From: Bacteroidota bacterium
GTDB lineage: Bacteria > Bacteroidota > Bacteroidia > NS11-12g > UBA955
NCBI GenBank assembly: GCA_030830065.1
Contig: JAURNR010000049.1
Coordinates: 1-53,245, forward strand
Direction of reading: 5' to 3'
Length of the DNA stretch: 53,245 nucleotides
Shown: one piece after another, positions 36,375 through 45,531 of the stretch
Layout: every line of letters begins with the position of its first letter
Position numbering within the stretch: the stretch's first letter is position 1
The notes under the pieces: generated by a model
Told to the model about the DNA's origin: nothing
Seen by the model: the letters and a program-made list of their open reading frames with translations, nothing else
Database searches by the model: none
Program-made: the position numbers and the translations under genes

Positions 36375-37135
36375 TACCTTTTGCAATTGCATTTTTTGCT
36401 TTATCCTTTCAGTCATGTGATAAAGAACCCACAAAAAAACCAGTGGATAATTCTGAAAAATTATTTTCAGTTGAATTTGAACCACATATAGGTGAAAATA
36501 ATTTACCCCCTTTAGGTGTGAATGATTTTATGTCAAAATTTGGCGGTGAATCTTTTACAGTAAATAATTGGGCTATGTTATTGTCAGATTTTTCTTTAAT
36601 TACACAATCAAACGATACAGTGATTTTGGGTGATGGTTACCAATGGGTAAATTTTAGAGCAAATAGAACAACCTTTGATTACCAGGATATTCCAACTGGT
36701 AGATATAAAGGTATTTATTTTAGACTAGGGCTTGACTCCAACATAAACCATGGTGACCCTACCGTTTGGCCATCTGATCACCCTTTAAATCCAAATTTGA
36801 CTGGTCTTCATTGGGGATGGTCTGGTGGTTATATATTTCATGCATTTGAGGGAATGTATAAAGCAAATGATTCTGCAGCATCTTCAGGATATAGTTTTCA
36901 TACAGCTACCATGGAGTTTGTTTCTGAATATTTCTTGCCTTTAAACTTTGAATTTGGTTCAAACTCGTTGAAAGCTGTCGTTACAGCGGATGCACAACAA
37001 TATTTTGAGAATCCAAATGGGATACTTTTAAAAGAAAAAGCAGTTAGTCATTCTGCTGGAGAAAGTGAAAAAATATTAATGAGCGGGCTATTAAGTAATG
37101 CACAATCTGTTTTTGCTTTAAAAATTGTTGAATAA
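36356..37135 (+). CDS. MbnP-like copper-binding lipoprotein
   Basis: 259 aa with lipoprotein signal MVVRKIIPFAIAFFALSFQSC. The central segment DPTVWPSDHPLNPNLTG followed by LHWGWSGGYIFHAFEG is the hallmark of the MbnP family. In Methylosinus, MbnP binds copper after its partner MbnH oxidises a tryptophan to kynurenine; the Trp-rich HWGWSGGY here could supply such a residue, though which Trp is not decidable by eye. The diheme-enzyme gene follows after nine bases, the standard pairing. No methanobactin synthesis genes are present. The start overlaps the end of the M1 peptidase gene by 19 bases. Confidence 0.82.
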   Translation: MVVRKIIPFAIAFFALSFQSCDKEPTKKPVDNSEKLFSVEFEPHIGENNLPPLGVNDFMSKFGGESFTVNNWAMLLSDFSLITQSNDTVILGDGYQWVNFRANRTTFDYQDIPTGRYKGIYFRLGLDSNINHGDPTVWPSDHPLNPNLTGLHWGWSGGYIFHAFEGMYKANDSAASSGYSFHTATMEFVSEYFLPLNFEFGSNSLKAVVTADAQQYFENPNGILLKEKAVSHSAGESEKILMSGLLSNAQSVFALKIVE

Positions 37136-37144
37136 GAAAAACCT

Positions 37145-38266
37145 ATGAAAAAGTTTAGTTCTATTTTTTTTGTACTTGTCGTAATCGTTGCATTTATCGG
37201 TTGTGGTAAAGAAGAAAATGCAGAATTAAATAATTCGTCTTTTTCACCAACCCTCATTGATCCAACAGAGATTTTTCCATCTGAGTTTGGTATGCCAAAT
37301 CTTCCAAAAGATAATCCTTTTACCGAAGAAGGTGTATATCTCGGAAGGATGTTGTTTTATGATCCTGTATTATCAATTGACAGCACGGTAAGTTGCGCAT
37401 CATGCCATAAACAGGAATTCGCCTTTGGCGATCCTGCCCCTTTAAGTGTTGGTGTTTTTGGTCTAAAAACTGGAAGAAATGCTCCAGCACTTTTTAACAT
37501 GGCCTATTCACAGAAGTTTTTCTGGGACGCTCGCGTTAGTCGTTTACGAGATTTAGTTTTTGAACCAATTCAAGCGCACAATGAAATGGCGATGACCCTG
37601 CCATTGTTAGAAACTAGACTAAATGAAATTCCTCGTTATAAAAGGCATTTCGAATTGGCCTTTAATCGTGCACCTAATGTTATGGATATGTCTTTAGCAT
37701 TGGAGCAGTTTTTACTCTCTTTGGTAAGTAAAGACTCCAAGTTTAATGAGTTTTTCCCTGGTAATAACCCTAGTTTATTGACAGCTTCTGAGTTGAGAGG
37801 TGCATTCTTATTTAATGGTTTAGTGGACTTTGACGAAAACAATGTAACAAAGGGAGCCGATTGTTTTCATTGTCATGGTGGAGAACTTGCTCAGCAGAAT
37901 AATCCATTAATGGGGGGTATTGCAAATAATGGTCTTGATCCTTATCCTACCGACCTGGGGTTTGGGAAAATTACAAATAAAGAACAAGATATGGGTACAT
38001 TTAAGGCTCCATCTTTATTGAATATTGCAGTCACTGGTCCATACATGCACGATGGGCGATTTACAACTTTAGAGCAAGTTATTAATCATTACTCAGATTC
38101 AGTTCATTATGAAAACCCAAGCATTCACCCGCAGATGAGTGCGCATGGTGGTATACAATTAAATTTATCTCAACAACAAAAGGACGATCTTCTTGCTTAT
38201 CTGTTGACGATGACGGATACGGCTTTTCTAAATAATCCGGAATATTCAAATCCTTTTAAACCGTAA
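37145..38266 (+). CDS. MbnH-like diheme cytochrome c peroxidase family enzyme
   Basis: 373 aa lipoprotein (lipobox FIGCG) of the MauG/CcpA diheme family. Two haem-binding CxxCH motifs, CASCH near residue 84 and CFHCH near residue 240, lie in the typical spacing. FAFGDPAPLSVGVFGLKTGRNAPALFNMAYSQKFFWDAR and TGPYMHDGRFTTLEQVINHYS are family segments. Next to an MbnP-like gene, the likely role is MbnH: oxidising a Trp of the partner rather than detoxifying peroxide. This is inferred from the pairing and the family. It acts outside the cytoplasm, anchored by lipid. Confidence 0.85.
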   Translation: MKKFSSIFFVLVVIVAFIGCGKEENAELNNSSFSPTLIDPTEIFPSEFGMPNLPKDNPFTEEGVYLGRMLFYDPVLSIDSTVSCASCHKQEFAFGDPAPLSVGVFGLKTGRNAPALFNMAYSQKFFWDARVSRLRDLVFEPIQAHNEMAMTLPLLETRLNEIPRYKRHFELAFNRAPNVMDMSLALEQFLLSLVSKDSKFNEFFPGNNPSLLTASELRGAFLFNGLVDFDENNVTKGADCFHCHGGELAQQNNPLMGGIANNGLDPYPTDLGFGKITNKEQDMGTFKAPSLLNIAVTGPYMHDGRFTTLEQVINHYSDSVHYENPSIHPQMSAHGGIQLNLSQQQKDDLLAYLLTMTDTAFLNNPEYSNPFKP

Positions 38267-38289
38267 AACATAATTGAGTAAAGTTAATC

Positions 38290-40959
38290 CTAATCTAAAA
38301 CTGGGGACAACCACTTTTTCATAGAATCAAAAGATTCATTTTTACGATTTGAATAATCTTCTACTTGGTCGTTTTGGATTTTTCCGAGGCCAAAATATTT
38401 TGAATTGGGGTGTGCAAAATACCAGCCTGAAACACTAGAAGCAGGAAGCATTGCCATGCTTTCAGTTAGAGTTACCCTTAAAGACCCTAAACCTTTTTCC
38501 ATTAGATTAAATAAGATAGATTTTTCGGTATGGTCTGGACAGGCAGGGTATCCTGGTGCGGGCCTTATTCCTTGGTATTTTTCTCGGATAAGTTGTTCGT
38601 TTGTTAAACTTTCATTTTTCGCGTAACCCCAATAATCTGTGCGAACAATTAGATGAAGATATTCTGCATACGCCTCTGCAAGCCGATCAGCGAGTGCTTT
38701 GGCGAGTATGCTATTATAATCATCGTGATTAGCTTCAAATTTATCTACAATTTTCTCTAATCCGATACCCGCTGTTACTACGAATCCACCTAAATAATCC
38801 AACTCTTTAGGATGTAAAAAGTCAGCTAAACTTAGATTAGGAATACCGTTAGCCATCTTTCGTTGTTGACGCAAAAAATGAAAAACCGCTAATGGTTTTT
38901 GTTCAATTTTATTGCTGTAAACAGCTGCGTCATCGATACAACGACGAGTAGGTAAAATGAAGAAGTCTGCACATAATTCAATAGGAGGGTTTTCCTCCCA
39001 TTGCTCTAACATTTCAATAGCATCGTTGAACAAATTCTGTGCCTCTGTACCGACCACATTATCGGTGAGTATATCTGGATATTTACCGGCAAGTTCCCAT
39101 GTTTGAAAGAACGGAGTCCAATCTATATAATTTTTCAGTGTTTTAATACCGATATCATCGATTCTAAAAAAACCTGTTTTATGCGGCTTAACAACTAAAC
39201 CGTCATGTTCAAATTTATTGGAAAGTGCCTCTTTATATGAGATTAAATTTTTTTGACTCTGACGATTTTTATGATTTTCTGCTAACTGTAAATATTCCTC
39301 TCTCATTTCTTTGGAGAAGATGTTGTATGAATTCTCATTTAAGAGTTTTCCAGCAACAGGAACCGATCTACTTGCATCGGTAACATGTATAACGGGATAT
39401 GAATAATTGGGTGCAATTTTAACGGCGGTGTGAACTCTTGAAGTGGTTGCGCCACCAATTAATAATGGCTGTTTCATACCCAAGCGTTGCATCTCGGATG
39501 CCACATGAACCATTTCGTCCAATGATGGTGTAATTAATCCGCTAAGTCCAATAATGTCAGCTCCCCATTCCTTTGCACGATGTAATATTTTATCGGCGGG
39601 TACCATCACCCCCATGTCCTCAATTTCATAGTTATTACAAGCGAGAACTACACTTACAATGTTTTTCCCGATATCATGCACATCTCCTTTTACGGTAGCA
39701 AGTAAAATCTTCCCTTGTGGACGAGTTTTTGTGCTTTGAAGCTTTTGTGCCTCAAGAAAGGGTTGTAAGTAGGCCACAGATTTTTTCATTACTCTAGCAC
39801 TTTTTACTACTTGAGGAAGGAACATTTTTCCTGCACCAAATAAGTCGCCTACGTGATTCATACCGGCCATTAAGGGTCCTTCAATAACTTTTAATGGTTC
39901 TTCAAGTAATTCTAAGGCTTCTTTTGTGTCTTGGTCAATAAACTCTGTTATACCTTTTACTAGACTATATTTAAGTCTCTCTTCTACAGTTTCTTTACGC
40001 CATTCTTGAATATCGGCTTTTTCTATTTTTTTGCCTTTGACAGATTCTGAAAATGATATAAGTCTTTCCGTTGCATCATTTCTTCTGTTTAGTAATACAT
40101 CTTCTACATGTTCAAGCAAATCATTTGGAATGTCCTCATAAACTTCTATCATTCCTGCATTTACAATGCCCATATCTAATCCAGCTAGGATGGCATGGTA
40201 AAGAAATGCACTATGCATTGCTTCTCTAACAGGATTGTTTCCTCTAAATGAAAACGAAATATTTGATACACCACCTGAAACTTTAGCTCCGGGTAAATTA
40301 CTTTTTATCCATCGTGTAGCTTCAATAAAATCAACTGCATAATTGTTATGCTCATCCATTCCTGTAGCAACGGTTAAAATATTTGGGTCAAAGATGATGT
40401 CTTGTGGATTGAAGTTAATTTTTTGAGTAAGGATATCGTAGCTTCTTTTGCAAACTTGAATTTTTTTATCAAAGGAATCGGCCTGACCCTTTTCATCGAA
40501 GGCCATTACCACAACGGCTGCACCATATAATTTTACTTTTTTTGCTCTTTCAATAAATTCTTCCTCACCATCTTTCAAAGAAATAGAATTTACTATTCCT
40601 TTTCCTTGGAGACATTTGAGTCCAGCTTCAATAACCTCCCATTTACTACTATCAACCATAACAGGAACCTTGGAAATATCCGGTTCCGAGGCAATAAGAT
40701 TTAAGAACGTAGTCATAGCTGAAGCGCCATCTAACATTCCTTCATCCATGTTTATATCAATGATTTGAGCACCATTTTCAACCTGTTGTCGGGCTACTTC
40801 TAATGCAGCAACATAATCACCATTGAGAATTAATTTAGCAAATGCTCTACTTCCGGTGACATTAGTTCTTTCGCCAATATTTACGAAGTTTACCTCTTCG
40901 GTTAATGTAAAAGGCTCAAGGCCGCTTAGTCTTAAATAATCAGGTATTCTTTTACTCAT
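38290..40959 (-). CDS. metH: Cobalamin-dependent methionine synthase lacking the homocysteine-binding module
   Basis: 889 aa starting at the pterin-binding domain ([20 protein letters not shown]). Next are the B12 cap and the cobalamin-binding domain with [16 protein letters not shown] (His is the lower cobalt ligand) and [16 protein letters not shown]. The C-terminal SAM-binding reactivation domain ([19 protein letters not shown]) is present. Full MetH is ~1200 aa, and the N-terminal homocysteine/zinc module is absent. The protein should need a separate homocysteine S-methyltransferase, as in the split MetH known from Bacteroidota; no such gene is in this window. It follows the E1 gene by six bases. 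Confidence 0.93.
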   Translation of the reverse strand: MSKRIPDYLRLSGLEPFTLTEEVNFVNIGERTNVTGSRAFAKLILNGDYVAALEVARQQVENGAQIIDINMDEGMLDGASAMTTFLNLIASEPDISKVPVMVDSSKWEVIEAGLKCLQGKGIVNSISLKDGEEEFIERAKKVKLYGAAVVVMAFDEKGQADSFDKKIQVCKRSYDILTQKINFNPQDIIFDPNILTVATGMDEHNNYAVDFIEATRWIKSNLPGAKVSGGVSNISFSFRGNNPVREAMHSAFLYHAILAGLDMGIVNAGMIEVYEDIPNDLLEHVEDVLLNRRNDATERLISFSESVKGKKIEKADIQEWRKETVEERLKYSLVKGITEFIDQDTKEALELLEEPLKVIEGPLMAGMNHVGDLFGAGKMFLPQVVKSARVMKKSVAYLQPFLEAQKLQSTKTRPQGKILLATVKGDVHDIGKNIVSVVLACNNYEIEDMGVMVPADKILHRAKEWGADIIGLSGLITPSLDEMVHVASEMQRLGMKQPLLIGGATTSRVHTAVKIAPNYSYPVIHVTDASRSVPVAGKLLNENSYNIFSKEMREEYLQLAENHKNRQSQKNLISYKEALSNKFEHDGLVVKPHKTGFFRIDDIGIKTLKNYIDWTPFFQTWELAGKYPDILTDNVVGTEAQNLFNDAIEMLEQWEENPPIELCADFFILPTRRCIDDAAVYSNKIEQKPLAVFHFLRQQRKMANGIPNLSLADFLHPKELDYLGGFVVTAGIGLEKIVDKFEANHDDYNSILAKALADRLAEAYAEYLHLIVRTDYWGYAKNESLTNEQLIREKYQGIRPAPGYPACPDHTEKSILFNLMEKGLGSLRVTLTESMAMLPASSVSGWYFAHPNSKYFGLGKIQNDQVEDYSNRKNESFDSMKKWLSPVLD

Positions 40960-40965
40960 TTTATA

Positions 40966-43374
40966 TTAATACAACGAAGGCCAATTTTCGGGGTTTGTCT
41001 CATGCATTAATTGATAAATTTTCAAATAAATATCATCTGCCGAAGGTTTTGAGAAGTAATCACCATCACTTGAATAAGCAGGTCTATGATTTTTGGAAGT
41101 AATGGTTAATGGTTTGCTATCCAAATAGCGATAACCGTCTTGAACCTCCAAGATTTGTTGTAAAATAAATGCAGATGCACCACCTTCCACATCTTCATCT
41201 AAAACTACCAATCGGTTAGTGTTTTTTAAAGATTCTACTATGCTGTGATTAACATCAAATGGTAGTAGCGTTTGAATGTCTATCAATTCAACACGAATTT
41301 CTACGTCTGCTAACATGTCAATCGCCTGCACAGCAATTTTACAGTTGGAACCATAGGTAACTAGCGTAACATCTTCTCCGAATCGCAGTGTTTCGGGTTT
41401 TCCTAAAGGAATAGTGAATTCACCGATATTTTTCGGCATTTTTTCTTTGTTCCGATATCCATTCAGGCATTCTACAACCAATGCAGGTTCGTCACTTTTA
41501 AGCAAGGTGTTATACATTCCAGCTGCTTGCGTCATATTACGTGGCACACAAACGTGCATGCCTCGAATTGCATGAATAATCATCCCCATTGGAGACCCAG
41601 AGTGCCATATTCCTTCTAAACGATGTCCTCTGGTTCTAACAATTACGGGAGATTTTTGACCTCCTTTTGTTCTGTATTGTAAAGTGGCAAGATCATCACT
41701 CATTGGCTCTAAACCGTATAATAAATAATCTAGATACTGAATTTCAGCGATTGGTCTTAAACCGCGCATTGCCGCACCTATTCCTTCTCCAATGATGCTC
41801 CATTCTCTAATTCCCTTATCGGTGACTCTATTTTCACCAAATTTCTCTTGAAGTCCCGAAAACCCCTGGTTTACATCGCCAATTTTTCCAACGTCCTCAC
41901 CAAAAGCAAAAATTCTACTATCACGTTCCATGTTGGCCTCAAAACAAGCGCGAACAACCTGATAGCCGTCTACTTCTTCCTCGGAATATTCAATTGGTAT
42001 TTCTTGTACGTTTTCAACTGCCTCTTTGCTTTGACTGTGAAGATGGGAACTATATCGATTGTAATTAATCTTTAAAAAATCTGAATGGTAGTTTAACAAT
42101 TCTTCTTTTTGTTCCTTCGAATAATTTACAGTAGCTCTTAATGCACGGTGTATTGCGTTTCCAAGGTCTCTTCTAATTGGGTCGGCAACATTATCAATGT
42201 CTGATTTAAGTTTTATAAGTTCCTCAGTTGCAACCTGCCTTGTGAGAAGTTTTTGTAGTACCGCAGAAAATGATGTTATTTCATTTTTAATGTCAGAAGT
42301 AAACTCTTTCCATGCTTGTTTTTGCTGCTGTTTAACCTCAGAAAGCCATTGGTTTTCACTCGCTTTAAGTTCATCTTCTGTACTCACTTTATTATCTAAC
42401 AGCCAACTTCTCATTTGAGAAATACAATCAAATTCCAGTTCCCATTCTAGACGTTCTTTAGATTTGTAGCGTTCGTGAGATCCGCTTGTAGAATGTCCTT
42501 GAGGTTGAGTAACTTCGGTTATGTGTACTAAAACTGGGGTGTGTTTTTCACGACAAATATCTACTGCCTTTTTATAGGCATTACAGAGCTCTACATAGTT
42601 CCACCCTCTTGCTTTAATGATTTCTAAACCTACACCATTTTTATCGGTTTGAAATCCGCTCATTATCGCAGAGATATTTTCTTTAGCGGTTTGATATTTT
42701 GCGGGAACAGAAATACCATATCCATCGTCCCATATACTCATAAGTAAAGGAACTTGCATAACACAAGCCGCATTCATTACTTCCCAAAATATTCCTTCCG
42801 ATGTAGAAGCGTTTCCTATTGTTCCAAAAGCAACTTCGTTTCCTTTGTTTGAAAAGGATTTTAAGTCGTGTAATTGTTTGTTGTCTCTATATAGTTTTGA
42901 AGCCACAGCCAAACCAAGAAGACGTGGCATTTGACCGGCGGTCGGGCTAATATCTGCAGAAACATTATAACGATCTGTTTGTGACAACCAGTCTCCGTTT
43001 TCGTCCAGTAAACGAGTAGCAAAATGCCCATTCATACTTCTTCCACCGGATGCCGGTTCTCTTTCTATCGATGGATCTGCATATAACTGAGCAAAAAACT
43101 TTTGTACATCAGATAAGCCTAATGCAAACATGAAAGTTTGATCTCGATAATATCCGCTGCGCCAATCTCCTTTTTGAAAAACTTTGGCCATTGCCACTTG
43201 GGCTAATTCTTTACCGTCACCGAATATTCCAAATTTTGCCTTTCCGGTTAACACCTCTTTTCTGCCAATTAAAGACGCATTACGACTTTGATAAGCAATT
43301 TTATAATCATTGAGAACCTCTGCTATAAACTCATCTTTGGTGATGTTCTCTTTCGAAAGAGCCACTTTTTGCAT
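40966..43374 (-). CDS. 2-oxoacid dehydrogenase E1, fused alpha and beta subunits
   Basis: The start is moved to ATG 43374 (MQKVALSKENITKDEF), five bases after a TATCTTTG box; the track's TTG at 43392 is upstream of that box. The first ~400 residues are an E1-alpha module with SPTAGQMPRLLGLAVASK and QPQGHSTSGSHERY. The C-terminal ~330 are E1-beta (VFAFGEDVGKIGDVNQGFSGLQEKFGENRV-like region, GLRPIAEIQYLDYL). The thiamine diphosphate motif reads GNAS...WDDGYGIS rather than GDG...NN, a variant I associate with this fused Bacteroidota type. It probably acts in branched-chain 2-oxoacid or pyruvate oxidation, but no E2 or E3 gene is adjacent. Confidence 0.88.
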   Translation of the reverse strand: MQKVALSKENITKDEFIAEVLNDYKIAYQSRNASLIGRKEVLTGKAKFGIFGDGKELAQVAMAKVFQKGDWRSGYYRDQTFMFALGLSDVQKFFAQLYADPSIEREPASGGRSMNGHFATRLLDENGDWLSQTDRYNVSADISPTAGQMPRLLGLAVASKLYRDNKQLHDLKSFSNKGNEVAFGTIGNASTSEGIFWEVMNAACVMQVPLLMSIWDDGYGISVPAKYQTAKENISAIMSGFQTDKNGVGLEIIKARGWNYVELCNAYKKAVDICREKHTPVLVHITEVTQPQGHSTSGSHERYKSKERLEWELEFDCISQMRSWLLDNKVSTEDELKASENQWLSEVKQQQKQAWKEFTSDIKNEITSFSAVLQKLLTRQVATEELIKLKSDIDNVADPIRRDLGNAIHRALRATVNYSKEQKEELLNYHSDFLKINYNRYSSHLHSQSKEAVENVQEIPIEYSEEEVDGYQVVRACFEANMERDSRIFAFGEDVGKIGDVNQGFSGLQEKFGENRVTDKGIREWSIIGEGIGAAMRGLRPIAEIQYLDYLLYGLEPMSDDLATLQYRTKGGQKSPVIVRTRGHRLEGIWHSGSPMGMIIHAIRGMHVCVPRNMTQAAGMYNTLLKSDEPALVVECLNGYRNKEKMPKNIGEFTIPLGKPETLRFGEDVTLVTYGSNCKIAVQAIDMLADVEIRVELIDIQTLLPFDVNHSIVESLKNTNRLVVLDEDVEGGASAFILQQILEVQDGYRYLDSKPLTITSKNHRPAYSSDGDYFSKPSADDIYLKIYQLMHETNPENWPSLY

Positions 43375-43379
43375 TACTG

Positions 43380-43387
43380 CAAAGATA
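43380..43387 (-). promoter_or_regulatory. -7 box TATCTTTG of the E1 gene
   Basis: Exact TAnnTTTG five bases before the ATG at 43374 on the minus strand, in the divergent region shared with uvrB. Confidence 0.5.
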
Positions 43388-43446
43388 GGCAAATTCAGTC
43401 TTTGAGGCCATAATAATAGAAGGGTTCCAATAATTAAAATGAGAAG

Positions 43447-43470
43447 CGTAATTTCGTGTTTTTAATTACG
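43447..43470. repeat. Inverted repeat in the E1/uvrB divergent region
   Basis: CGTAATT and AATTACG form 7-bp arms around a 10-base spacer, 35 bases upstream of the uvrB ATG. It could be an operator half-site pair or chance in AT-rich DNA. uvrB has no exact TAnnTTTG box here; a near match TAATTTCG overlaps the left arm. Confidence 0.25.
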
Positions 43471-43504
43471 AGTTTTGAGTTTTAGTGATTAATAAGAGTT
43501 TAAT

Positions 43505-45529
43505 ATGCCGGAGTTAAAGTTAGAATCGAGTTTTAAACCAACGGGTGACCAGCCCGAGGCAATTAAACAGCTTGTTCAAGGATTAAATGAAGGCCAAAAT
43601 GCACAAACATTACTTGGGGTTACAGGTTCAGGGAAAACCTTTACCATTGCCAATGTTATTCAAGAAGTAAAAAGGCCTACACTCGTATTAAGTCATAATA
43701 AGACATTGGTAGCTCAGCTATACGGAGAATTTAAGCAATTTTTCCCCAACAACGCAGTAGAGTATTTCGTTAGTTATTATGATTACTACCAACCTGAGGC
43801 ATTTATTCCTACTACCAATACTTATATTGAAAAGGATTTAGGAATTAATGACGAAATTGAAAAATTAAGATTAAGAACAGTCTCGACATTACTTTCTGGT
43901 CGCAGAGATGTTATAGTAGTGGCAAGCGTAAGTTGCATTTATGGTGCGGGTAATCCTTCTGATTATGAGAACACAATTATTCGCTTAAATGAGGGGATGA
44001 GAATTTCTCGTCAACAATTAATGTATCGCTTAGTTGAGAGTTTATATTCTAGAACTGTTATTGATTTTAAACGAGGTACTTTTAGGGTTAAAGGCGATAC
44101 CATAGATATTTATCTTGCTTACAACGATTATGCCTACCGAATTTCATTTTTTGGAGACGAGATAGAAGAGATTTATAGTTTCGAGCCTGAATCGGGAAGG
44201 AAAATAGATGATCTTTTAGATTGCGCAATTTATCCTGCTCAGATTTATGTTTCACCTAGAGATCGTTTGGAAAAAGTTATTCATGAAATCCAGGATGACC
44301 TAATACTTCAAATGGAGTTTTTTCAACAACAGCAGCGGTTTCTTGAAAGTAAACGTTTGGAAGAAAGGGTGAATTTCGACCTAGAAATGATTCGTGAGTT
44401 GGGTTATTGCAATGGTATCGAGAATTATTCGCGATATTTTGATGGACGAAATCCTGGAGACCGACCCTTTTGCTTATTAGATTATTTCCCTAAGGATTTT
44501 TTACTTGTAGTTGATGAGAGTCATGTAACCATGCCTCAGATAAGAGCAATGTATGGTGGAGATCGATCGAGAAAAATTAATCTGGTAGAGTATGGATTTA
44601 GATTGCCTGCGGCAATGGACAACAGGCCTTTACAGTTTGATGAATTCCAAGGAATTATTAACCAATCCATATATGTTAGTGCTACTCCTAGTGAGTTTGA
44701 AATTAGTGAATCTGAAGGGATAGTAGTTGAGCAGTTGATCCGACCTACAGGACTATTAGATCCTGAAATTGAGGTGAGACCGCTTGAAGATCAGGTAGAC
44801 AACTTAATAGAGGAGATTGATGAGCGCATTAAAATGGGTGATAGAATTTTAGTCACGACATTAACGAAAAGGATGGCAGAAGAACTATCGAAGTATTTAG
44901 CCAAATTGGGTATTAAAGTAGGTTATATTCATTCAGAGGTAAAAACCCTAGAGCGTGTTGAGATTTTACGTAATCTTAGACTGGGTGGTATTGATGTATT
45001 GGTTGGAGTAAATTTATTAAGGGAGGGTTTAGATCTTCCAGAAGTGAGTTTAGTGGCGATTATGGATGCAGATAAAGAGGGTTTTTTGAGGAGTGAAACC
45101 AGTCTAGTTCAAACTATTGGTAGGGCGGCGAGAAATGATAGAGGAAAGGTTATTATGTATGCTGATCGAATTACGAAGAGTATGGCAAAAACAATTGAGG
45201 AAACTCAAAGAAGAAGAGAAAAGCAGATTGCATATAATGAAGATCATGGAATTATTCCTCAAACTGTAAGGAAGAGTAAAATGGAGATATTCAAACAAAC
45301 ATCAGTTATTGATTCTTTAGGTAAAAGTGATGAAAATGCATATCAATTCAATGACGCGCCCTCTGTGGCTGCTGACCCAATAGTAGGCTCTATGGATAAA
45401 GATTCTTTGAAAAAACTCATCCAAAAGACAGAAAAAGAAATGCATAAAGCAGCAAAACAACTTGAATTTATGGAAGCTGCAAGGTTGAGAGATGAGCTTG
45501 AGCAGCTTAAGATTAAACTGCAAGATTAG
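43505..45529 (+). CDS. uvrB: Excinuclease ABC subunit B
   Basis: UvrB is the damage-verifying helicase of nucleotide excision repair. Walker A GVTGSGKT is at residues 38-45, the damage-probing beta-hairpin YYDYYQPEAFIPTTNTYIEKD near 92-112, and the DEAD-like VVDESHVTMPQ near 338. The helicase C-terminal motif VQTIGRAARN and a C-terminal UVR domain (EFMEAARLRDELEQLK) that contacts UvrC are also present. 674 aa is normal. It is a single gene, convergent with the DUF4249 gene two bases away. Confidence 0.98.
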   Translation: MPELKLESSFKPTGDQPEAIKQLVQGLNEGQNAQTLLGVTGSGKTFTIANVIQEVKRPTLVLSHNKTLVAQLYGEFKQFFPNNAVEYFVSYYDYYQPEAFIPTTNTYIEKDLGINDEIEKLRLRTVSTLLSGRRDVIVVASVSCIYGAGNPSDYENTIIRLNEGMRISRQQLMYRLVESLYSRTVIDFKRGTFRVKGDTIDIYLAYNDYAYRISFFGDEIEEIYSFEPESGRKIDDLLDCAIYPAQIYVSPRDRLEKVIHEIQDDLILQMEFFQQQQRFLESKRLEERVNFDLEMIRELGYCNGIENYSRYFDGRNPGDRPFCLLDYFPKDFLLVVDESHVTMPQIRAMYGGDRSRKINLVEYGFRLPAAMDNRPLQFDEFQGIINQSIYVSATPSEFEISESEGIVVEQLIRPTGLLDPEIEVRPLEDQVDNLIEEIDERIKMGDRILVTTLTKRMAEELSKYLAKLGIKVGYIHSEVKTLERVEILRNLRLGGIDVLVGVNLLREGLDLPEVSLVAIMDADKEGFLRSETSLVQTIGRAARNDRGKVIMYADRITKSMAKTIEETQRRREKQIAYNEDHGIIPQTVRKSKMEIFKQTSVIDSLGKSDENAYQFNDAPSVAADPIVGSMDKDSLKKLIQKTEKEMHKAAKQLEFMEAARLRDELEQLKIKLQD

Positions 45530-45531
45530 AT

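Noticed and set aside
36356-38266. Possible methanobactin biosynthesis cluster
   Set aside because: Only the MbnP/MbnH-like pair is present; no MbnB/MbnC or small precursor peptide is visible nearby.
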